Of a DNA stretch of 64,000 nucleotides, positions 55,854 to 64,000 are shown one piece after another. Source of the DNA: Macrolepiota albuminosa (taxonomy: Eukaryota; Basidiomycota; Agaricomycetes; Agaricales; Agaricaceae). The DNA lies in NCBI GenBank assembly GCA_027475525.1, contig JAMWFC010000053.1:496001-560000 (forward strand), in the 5' to 3' direction. Numbering within the stretch: the first letter of the stretch is position 1; each line of letters starts with the position of its first letter. The notes beneath the pieces were generated by a model that was not told where the DNA came from, made no database searches, and saw nothing but the letters and a program-made list of their open reading frames with translations. The position numbers and the translations under genes are program-made.

Positions 55854-57149
55854 CTTTCAAGTGTTTGCCCTACTCCGTCTTCGCCCACTTCACAATACAG
55901 CGTTGTATCAATATGTATCCTTATCCATATTTCTCCATTCCTCTTTAATAGTTCTGTATCACTTTTCCGAGAAGCATAATTTCCAGTGGTCCTGTGTAAT
56001 TCAACTATACCATATCCGATCCGTGTTCATAGAATTTCTTCCTACACCTCACGGGACCTCATCTGCAATGATTTCATTTCAGAGGCTTTGATACCTTATT
56101 TCCCTAATAAGGTTGCGCACCCCATAACCGTGGCGCTTGCTTTCCTCATTCGTTCAGCCGCCGCTGTTGACGTCACAACCCCGACCCCGATGATAACGAC
56201 TGTTTGAGGCTCGGATATCCTACTTCGCAAATCTCTGAGAATGTATATACGTTTCCGAGGGCGAGGACATACAATACATTACCGGTACCAGCTAATCCTC
56301 CCAAACCCAGTATGAACCGCGAATGGGGACACTTCTTCACCTGCCGTGGGAGAGGTGAGCCTAGTAGATTGTTCTGTGAAAAGAAGGCTGTTTCCAAGCG
56401 TTTTGGTACACGTAAAGAATGCGATTGGGCATGCAGGAACGGTACTGGATAGGTCATCGGGAAGACAAAGATCCTTAATTCCATCAATGACAACATTAGA
56501 CTGGTCCCGGTAGACAAATGGGGGTAACTAAGTTCTATTGTCAATGTGGACCTTTGGCGTATGCGTATTAGTCTTTAAGGACAGTCAGAAGTGGAAGTAG
56601 AGAGGGGAACGTGTAACCTGTTAGCTGAGAGCCGGGTATGTTCGGGCAGAAAGGGTTTAGCTCAATCTCTCAATGAAAGATTGGGCGGTATTGACAAGTT
56701 CCATGCAAAGGCGCTGGATTGACTGGATCGGAAGAAGTGATACTAATGGTCAAGGGCTTCTTCGGGCCGTTCTCCGACTTCAGAAGCAGTCATGGCACAG
56801 TTGATGACGTTATTAAGAGTCGCAGTTGACCGGTCATCGATCATCTGTCTCAGAACCGTTATATTTTGAGGATGAAAAATTTCAACAGACATGTTATCGT
56901 GTGCCCAGGACTTTCCTGGAACCCATCTGACGTTCCCGTACGAGTTGTCACGCCCTTGTAGATGACGAGGTATACAGTTCAGTATGTTGTTCAAAAACAG
57001 ACGCCCAAGGATAGATGAGATGATGAGCGCCGGGGATGAAGTGTAAATTCTGACCATTGTGGTGGGTTGGATAGACAAAATCAATTTGACGGGATAAGAT
57101 AGCAAGACAATACATGAAAAAGACCCCAGACATCAATCAAAGTATCACT
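55854..57149. other. Gene-free convergent intergenic region
   Basis: About 1.3 kb between the HMG-box stop and the TRAPPC5 stop. A 123-codon minus frame at 56173-56544 lacks any recognisable motif and is not called. Confidence 0.5.
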
Positions 57150-58010
57150 CATTTCAGTAGTTCCTCACGATCCAACACAGACTGTTCTAGTTTTATAAGT
57201 ATGGTCGTTCGTGAAGGAAACTGTGCCGTAGGTGTGTTGTGCGCTGTCACACGTGCAGGCTAGAGAATACGGACCATCAACGGATGGAACGTGATAATTT
57301 CATGATGCGACGTACGAAACCAAGGCCATCCATGACAGCTTCAACAATTCCCGCTGTGAAAGATGAGCAACTCAGCTGACTCATATCGCGTGGAACAGAT
57401 ATATGGCGCTCGATTGGTGGGTCATTGTCAATGATCATGTCTAGTCCATTACTTGGAAACTGATTTGCAAATCCAGAACAAAGAGCATACACTCATCTGC
57501 ATTCTCTACGCTTTTCTCAATAGCATCTGCTGGCTTTCCAAACACGGCCTTCCACACTTGTGTGTGTATTGACATCAACGCAGGGAGGAAGCGTATCTCT
57601 CGTTTTGGGTTCTTTGACGATGAATCCGCGCGCCACGCCATCAACTCCAAAACCCTCATACCAATCCGATAACCCAACGTATTGAGTCTATGGACTAATG
57701 AGAATGTGTGGAACATGACGCGGTGAACGTACCGGCGCTCCAAGTCATTGATTCCGCTGACACGTTTTTGAGTATATTGGACAATCTCGGAGAAAAGAAA
57801 GGAGAAAGCTGAAGCAGAGACTTCGGCAATACGTGTCTTGTTCAAGTTTCTGTCATAGATATTTAGGCGAGTTGCGGGTTTATTACTTATAGAAGGAACT
57901 GAAGGGAGGGAGAAACGGGTTGAGCTTGTGGTAGGAGAAGGATTGTCTACAGAAACCTGTGATGTGGTAGATAAGACAGAGAGACGAGTGTGTGGATGGG
58001 TGTAGGCCAT
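57150..58010 (-). CDS. trs31: TRAPP complex subunit 5 (Trs31)
   Basis: Core subunit of the TRAPP tethering complexes, which activate Rab1/Ypt1 in ER-Golgi and Golgi traffic. The start at 58010 reads MAYTHPHTRLSVLS, then a Ser-rich leader; the Bet3-like domain follows: IAEVSASAFSFLFSEIVQYTQKRV, NTLGYRIGMRVLELMAWR, REIRFLPALMSIHTQVWKAVFGK, YMIIDNDPPIERHISVPRDM, LSCSSFTAGIVEAVMDGLGF, PARVTAHTTP, LIKLEQSVLDREELLK. Three introns; two of them (after ...ADE and after ...GLGF) restore exact family continuity. An upstream Met at 58037 is possible but less likely. Confidence 0.95.
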
Positions 58011-58608
58011 GGTAGTGGACTGATCAAACGTGATCACTCCTCTCCTTGTCAGGTGCTGGTGATGCAGTCATAGCGGTCATAAATGCGCACATCACATTAT
58101 CTCCTAAGCCTCCGTACGTTCCACAATATTCTCCCATAATGCGAAGAAACTTGGCCCCTGCGGCTGATATTCAAAACTACCCTCTATACTTCGTTTCTGG
58201 AACAGTCGACGTTGCAATTCGCGTGCATGGTACATGGCATGCAATCTATAAGTCGTACTCATGCGTCGTACTCATTACAATCAGTATGTGGTATATCCAT
58301 CATGTCTGTTCAAGAGTCTAACCGCTGTGCAGGGCTTCTTTCGATCCTTATTCAATTCTGGTTTCGCAGAATCCATGCCCTGATTTAGTAGCACTGGACT
58401 AGAAGAGATTGTCATTCATTTCGACGATCCCAAAATCACCCGTGCCGGTGAGCAATTTCGTTTTCCATCTCACGCTCCGATTAGCCTTTGAGTATCTCTT
58501 GCTATTACAACCCAGTGCGCTTGCGTATTTAATGTATCTCATCGTAGGGTCTGTACCTCGAGACTTTGTGGAGGTGGGCCTCCGCTGTCTATCTTTCCTT
58601 ACCCTCTC

Positions 58609-59443
58609 ATGTCGTCCATTCTGAACACCCTTGGGTACACAGTCCGCAAGTATCTAAATTTTGCCACCGGCGTGCATATTAGGACTTCTGATCATGAATA
58701 TGGTGAACCTGAGGCCGCTGTCAATCTGGAATCTGTTGCTTGTCTCATAGAATACGAAGGATGTATGTCGGACACCGTTTATGTTGAGGCTGACTCAAGT
58801 ATAGGCATTTATCGCATTGGGAAAAAAAAAGATGCAGCCTACTCCAAAACCCCTCTTCCTTCATTTATAGTTCTTGATGCTCCGGGAGAGTACGAAACGA
58901 AGGGTCATGTGAAGCAGTTGTCGTATCATTATGGTACCATCTCGGATAAGATCTGCGAGGCCTGCGTATGCATGTTGGCTTGCTAAATGGGGAGTTAACA
59001 TTTTACAGTTTGAGGGAAAAAATAGGAATCTTCAATTAGTTGGAAAGAACATAGTATGCACCTCGCTCGAAAACGCTCGAAATCAGCTCTCTCCGGATCT
59101 GGACGCGTCCACGGGGGCAAAGGTAGGACTTTGTTGTACCATTGATCTGGTCTCTGGCAGCCTGTCAGCCGGATGGGCTGCCGCGATCATCCCTGTGGAC
59201 ACTTTCTTCATTGGAGGATAGCGTGAAAGATATGACTTTGCTCGGCGAGTTGTCGAACTAAGACGGAAACATGGTATCATTGAGTCTGAACAGGAGGAAT
59301 GGAACAAACTTTTTGACCATGGTCTATATTATTCTAACATGGTTTGCCTTCTTTATTATATGTTGTACTCTCTCTTCTGACGGCATTTCACAGAATATGG
59401 ACGATCTCGTTTATCAGCTCACGCGACATCTCACCGACAAATA
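58609..59443 (+). CDS. Doubtful hypothetical gene
   Basis: ATG 58609 opens 125 codons (MSSILNTLGYTVRKYLN...) with few low-complexity features. Open segments continue nearby: NILQFEGKNRNLQLVGKNIV, LDASTGAKVGLCCTIDLVSG, and after 59222 DFARRVVELRRKHGIIESEQEEWNKLFDHG, then a possible spliced end DDLVYQLTRHLTDK at 59443. The pieces look like exons of a real or recently decayed gene, but the splice sites between them are not clear and no family is recognised. It could equally be a pseudogene. Confidence 0.25.
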
Positions 59444-60192
59444 ACCAACCTTTTGTGCCTCTTACAACCGTTCAGGTATCTCTGTTGACACAGTCCAGTC
59501 TGCGACATGATCTAATGGTACGACCTGGGTGTACCTGATCGTAATTTGGTTCGATACCCTCGCCATCTTCACGCAACAAGGAGCTTGGTGTTACCACACT
59601 GCAGACATCCTCACGGCATCTGGTACTGTGACAAACGAAAGCAAGTCTTATTTTCCTGTAACAGGCAATTCATCCGTGTGCATAGGGGACAATTGGAGTG
59701 ATTTGAGTAGACACCACATGGGACGTCACTGTCCATGGATCAACTCTTTCTTTGTTCTTCTAGGTCAACATTGTCTCCACCGTCTTCCTCTCCGGTGCTT
59801 GAACCTACTGTAGTATTTGTTGCCAGTAGTGTGCTTATTACCCAGGAATGTTTTGGACTACGTCCTTCGGTCTACACTGCTTCATCTGCTAATGCCTCTG
59901 GTCCGAAAGGTAAATTTCAGTGGTCACAGGGTGGTCGCGACAACCCATGTACGCGTCTACACAGCAAGAACAGAGGAATCCGATTTCATGAAGCACCCCA
60001 ATATCCGACCTCACCCAACACCCGAGTTCTTACTGACAGTAATACGCGACGTAACCTTGCCCAACGTTCACGCCACCTGAAAGTCTGCGAGGACAGTTCC
60101 AATACCCAAACACCACACAAAACAAACACCGCCTGTGGCACAAAGTTCTCCTAGTCATATTATTGGAGTAGAGTACATGTGTTACTTTACCC

Positions 60193-60250
60193 CCGCCTCT
60201 TAGCCCAGCAGTGTGGCTTGCCGGCGGTTAAAATCAAGTTCATTCATTCT
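60193..60250 (+). mobile_element. Second copy of the SINE-like element
   Basis: CCGCCTCTTAGCCCAGC...GCTTGCCGGCGGTTAAAAT matches the element at 48422 over 42 bases with six differences, all in the middle, and is likewise followed by CATTCATTC. Its TAGCCCAGC also fits the Pol III A-box. Target-site duplication is weak (TTACT on both sides). Confidence 0.55.
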
Positions 60251-60626
60251 TACTCATTAGTTATGATTACCAAATTATCCGTTATTTCACCTTAGTATAA
60301 AAGGCCTAGTAGATCGTGTATTAGGCAGCTTTCACAATATTAGGACTTACACCAGTTCTATCGTGAGGCTCTAATCCCGTGTGACGAAACTCTGCTCTAT
60401 TGAGTAGACTTTCGTTACAGCCACGTGTCTTGCTTTCTATATATATCTGTTACAATAGATCAACAAAAATTGACCTCTAAGGCAACTGGTAGACGGGCAC
60501 CCAGCTGAGCCTTCATGCACGACCATTCAGAAGTCATGGTCGCAATCGGTCCAGAGTGATTTCACCCCATGTACGTGTGACCAAAAAATCTTAAGGATAC
60601 AATCTATCTATTAAGGGAACAAGGAA

Positions 60627-62053
60627 TCAATGTTGCATCAATCCTTCCTGCGCAACCACTAATCCATGTAATCGATGAGCCAACTCAAATTCGAGGTGTT
60701 CACGGCCGTCTTCACCACCCCAAATATCCATTCTGGAAAGGTCCATTCTCCCACCTCCAAGTGCATCTTCATAATCCCAGCCGGGTTCAACGGCACCTTT
60801 CATGTTCCTCAGGACCCCTTGGAAAAAATGATCCCGGAAAAGTTCATCAAGAGGGCGTATGTTAGGATCAGTGATGTGTCCAAGTCTGAGAGTCTTTCCA
60901 GCAACATCTTCATAACCGGCAACAAATGGAACGATGATATAGCCACGCTGTAAAAATTGTTATGAGACACAAATTCATGTAGATCAATGGAATAACACGC
61001 ACATCAGGATTGACAGCAAGCTGGTAGTCATCCCATGCATTATGCAGGTCAGAGCGCAGAAGCATCATGTTTTGAAGCGAGTCAATCTTAGTAGATCCCC
61101 CCATTTCCTTAAGTGGAGCAGGGTCCGTGATACGGCTGGGATATCCTTTGTTAGTCCACTGTAAATGTTCTTTAATCTGAGACCTTATGGTATTGAGGAT
61201 CATGAAAAGAACACACCTCTACATCATGCGCACGTGGAAATATATGAGCAGATGCAAAGCGCTGATACTGCTGGTCTTGAACTCTTTCACCTGATATGAG
61301 ACACAAATGATCCCGTGCGCGCACGCGTCTTCGGTAATGTTCTGCCTACATATCAATCACTTAGATGTGGGAAAAGTCATTTGTGATGTGAGCGTACTCT
61401 GTTGCCAGTGGTAGATATGGTAGGATGGCGTGGCCGAGCACGTTGACTGATTAGATTGACTCTGATAGGACTGCCACCTGCGGAGAAGTGTGAGAGATGA
61501 GATAGTAAACAGACCAATAGATAAGCATATACTCGGTGAGAGAATAACATAGTTCCCTGATTCTGGTAATCCTGGACCAGGGGAACAAAGAGGTCCTTGT
61601 CCATGCGACATGTCCTTATTGAATCTGAAGATGGCCCAAGGGGGAGTAGAAGTACAGATGATACTCGTGAGACAACGGTGAAATTGTTCCCAATCGATGA
61701 GGCCATAGTTGTAGAAACCTGAGATCGATAATGAAACAAACATCAGAATAGGGAAACACTTCAGTAGTCGGCAAATGCTTACTCGATACAAGGTTACCTT
61801 CAGAATCTCGCAGGAAGACTTTATAATCATCATTTGGATTATAGGGTGTCGTTTCTCTCTCGGTTCTTTCTTCAATCCACCTAGTTTTCCTACGTTCCCA
61901 CTCGATATGCCAATTTTCGAGCAGTATTCCTGCGGCTTCTTCATTGGTCATCCCATCCCTAAGCCGCATTAGAGATACTCTGGCAATCGCATGCTCATCC
62001 GACATGTAATTCGGTGGGATTTCTGAATTAGGGTCAACGGTGATAGTGATCAT
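60627..62053 (-). CDS. HNH-endonuclease-domain protein (fungal HNH_2 family)
   Basis: Large families of such proteins exist in mushrooms, with function mostly unknown. The start at 62053 reads MITITVDPNSEIPPNYM, then a charged helical part (MTNEEAAGILLENWHIEWERRK). The middle exon near 61.5-61.7 kb is open in two frames (NYGLIDWEQFHRCL or VSRVSSVLLLPLG), so its frame is uncertain. The HNH domain: HYRRRVRARDHLCLISGERV, FASAHIFPRAHDVEW, MMLLRSDLHNAWDDYQLAVNPD, YIIVPFVAGYEDVAG, which keeps the first His (SAHIFP), Asn/His pair (LHNAWD) and a Cys. The C-terminus reads LEFELAHRLHGLVVAQEG and stops at 60627. There is no associated immunity or secretion gene nearby. Confidence 0.75.
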
Positions 62054-63304
62054 AATAAGCGACCTTTTGAAATAGGATTTATACGTTCTTGAATGAAACA
62101 AAGACTGAAAAAGCAAGGCGAGACTAATTTGAGCGCGTCGATGAGACGTGACGGTGGTTGCTAATAGAAAGGAGTTTTAACTTCGTGACGTCAGGGGTGA
62201 CAGACCTGTAGCGGTATCGTGACCTATGCCCCGACTAGTCACAGTTACTACACTGCAGCTTTATGTTTGAGCAGCCGCAGCAAGTGGACGTGTCGCTCAT
62301 AGGCATACAAACAAGTAGTGGTTGATTGGATTCGACAGTGAGCCTCAGGCAGCGCGGGCAGATGGGGATTCAGCCCGTCTGATCCGGAAGAGATGCTGGT
62401 TCAGTGGGCGTGTCCCGTCCTCAGCTGGGTGAGCAGGGCGAGATCCCGAATGAATCTGAGGTAATACTTGGATGGGAGGGGTATTGTCGAGTTTGTGTGG
62501 CTTTGACACTTGAAAATCTGTTCCCGAATATATATATCCTCTGCGTGATATGCCATTTCAAGACCTGTTTAAATTGGCAGAAGCTGCTGAAAAGTACCAA
62601 GTTTAAAAGTTGTTTCTCTAGCTCTTGCCGACAGTACAGTTGCGGCATAGTGCCATAGTTCGGAATGGTTGGCCGAGAACAGTAGAGCTCGAGGTTTCTG
62701 TTTTCCTTTTTCGTGCAAGGCTTGCACTCTCATCGCCATCGTCTTTGCACTGCTGAGCGCTCTGTCGCTTTACCACCGTCAGCTTATAGATTTTGTCCTT
62801 TGGCTATCGTCTATAGCGTTCGTTGCCACAAGCATCACTACTTGCAAAGTATGACACCTACCGTTTTGATGAGTTTGCGAACTCATTGTTCATCTATCAC
62901 CGCAAATTCACTACCTAGTTTCAGAAAGAACTTTTGTTCTAGTCGCATTCTTTCGTGAACCCTCCCTCCGCTCCCTGTTTTTTGAATTTACTCTTTAATA
63001 TTTTTAAGTAAACAGTCCAAAAAAATGGAAGGTCGCCTCGGCGGCTGATACGCGCTCAAACTAATACAAATAAAATCTATTGACCGCCAAGAGGCTGCTT
63101 GATATAGATTCTTGTCTCATCTCAAAAACTTCTCAGGAATTCTCATTATTCTGATGTTTTTGATATCTCCAGAACCTTCAGTGCTCAGCATTCTGAACTT
63201 GTACCAAAAAAGCTCAAATCGTGTGCGTAAAATTTTTGATGTTAAGTTCATAAGTAGCACGATTTGATTGCTTTTACTATCACGCGTTATGGGTTGCAAA
63301 ACCA
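62054..63304. other. Gene-free region
   Basis: About 1.25 kb. Short frames at 62404-62960 carry no motif. No RNA gene recognised. Confidence 0.5.
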
Positions 63305-63799
63305 CAGGGAGTTGCAAAATGTGGTTTTTTAAGAGATCGCAACATCTTTATGTCTGATCCTCTTCGATCTTAATACACCTATATACATATATTTTGGATT
63401 TCAAATTTGGTGTGAATTAAGCTTGCTGTTGCATTGCGATTGCTTGATCACTGGGCAAAATTTTGCAGTTCCTGAAAGGACTGTTCTCGGTCTTAATCTC
63501 TAGCCTTTATTTTTGCTCAAGCTTCTAGGTACAGACTGAGAATAACATAAAGCAAGCTCTGGCCAAGTTTTTAGGTCCCTCATGCCCTTAGGAGGAATAT
63601 AGAGGCTGATCTTATGTTTTGCGTGACACTGTGTGATTCCTATTTGATCATAATTTGAAGTCAGCTTTACGTTATCAACAATGAAAAACACGTGACTACT
63701 TTAAGAAGCTGAAAGTAAAGTAGTCCCGTGACAGTCCTCCGAAGCGGAGATACAACCGGCAGCGTGACAAACCGTGACGAAAGTTTTGCAACTCCCTGT
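63305..63799. mobile_element. Possible non-autonomous DNA transposon with 15-bp terminal inverted repeats
   Basis: CAGGGAGTTGCAAAA (63305-63319) is the exact reverse complement of TTTTGCAACTCCCTG (63785-63799), enclosing 495 bp without a long frame. Related motifs (GGGTTGCAAAACC at about 63291 and GTTTTGCAACACCC at about 63964) lie outside, so copies may be nested. No clear target-site duplication was found at the borders. Which superfamily is unknown; Tc1/mariner-like ends are one possibility. Confidence 0.4.
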
Positions 63800-64000
63800 T
63801 TTTGCGTTCTGGCCATCCGGCTTCCTTCCGAGAGAATTCCAGACCGTGCATCCACAAAGATAAATTTATACGTCTCTAGTTAAGATACTAGCCTACCGAT
63901 ACCTGAAGTCTGATCAAAAAAAGGTGGGCCCAATGTGCCACAATTGTCGATTTTGCGGAAAGTTTTGCAACACCCAATTGGTGATAGTATGCCGTGTCAA

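Larger units (their letters stand above)
58011..60626. other. Mostly gene-free region with weak coding fragments
   Basis: About 2.6 kb between TRAPPC5 and the HNH gene. It contains the weak candidate at 58609-59443 and the SINE-like copy at 60193; the other frames lack any motif. Confidence 0.45.

Noticed and set aside
56173..56544. 123-codon minus-strand frame between HMG-box and TRAPPC5 genes
   Set aside because: No motif, no supporting splice structure and an overlapping plus-strand frame of similar quality.
59735..60154. 139-codon plus-strand frame
   Set aside because: Composition is unremarkable, no motif or upstream exon is convincing, and it runs up to the SINE-like repeat.
62404..62958. 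Short plus-strand frames with a hydrophobic stretch near 62.7 kb
   Set aside because: Two overlapping frames are equally open, no start context or family similarity is visible.

Overview
The window is nuclear DNA of a filamentous basidiomycete, most likely an agaricomycete (mushroom-forming fungus). The genes are dense, on both strands, and interrupted by many introns of about 45-85 nt with GT...CTRAY...AG signals. The proteins recognised are fungal housekeeping types. The dynein heavy chain is of the two-gene (split) form described for Agaricomycetes.

Layout: 1-1158 holds the 3' end of an unrecognised gene, followed by about 2.9 kb of low-complexity DNA. From 4.0 to 9.7 kb lies a GC-rich block: a Ser/Pro-rich protein (-), mitochondrial ribosomal protein mL43 (-), a Gln/Tyr-rich protein (+) and homoserine kinase (+). 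From 9.9 to 21.35 kb lies one large gene (-) for the motor half of cytoplasmic dynein heavy chain; its tail half is absent, and it is head-to-head with SmE (snRNP) at 21.5 kb. Then come PEX10 (-), ROMO1/MGR2 (+), a HAD glycerol-phosphatase-like enzyme (+), p23/SBA1 (-), a membrane protein (+), MDV1/CAF4-type WD40 mitochondrial fission adaptor (+), a GCNA/Spartan-like SprT protease (+), an intron-containing tRNA-Lys(CTT), RPS29/uS14 (+), a PUF4-type Pumilio protein (-), a UVRAG/VPS38-like protein (-), an unrecognised acidic protein (+), a cullin-N-terminus-only protein (-), a PARP (-), an HMG-box protein (+), TRAPPC5/Trs31 (-) and an HNH-endonuclease-domain protein (-). The last 2 kb and several intergenic stretches look gene-free and carry short repeats.

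The most important observation for any user is a quality problem. Sixteen perfect tandem duplications occur, every one with a period of exactly 77 bp, scattered over unrelated sequence. Several break conserved reading frames (dynein, the HAD phosphatase, MDV1, UVRAG), and collapsing one copy restores them. This is best explained by unmerged 77-bp contig overlaps from a k=77 de Bruijn assembly, not by biology. Gene models below assume one copy of each is removed.

Biologically notable items are: the clean tail/motor split of the dynein heavy chain, beginning right beside the SmE promoter; a truncated cullin with a novel C-terminus; a 4-nt micro-exon in ROMO1; a GC-AG intron in dynein; telo-box motifs in the SmE/dynein and RPS29 promoters; and a very small SINE-like element (A-box, CATT tail, 13-bp target-site duplication) present twice.
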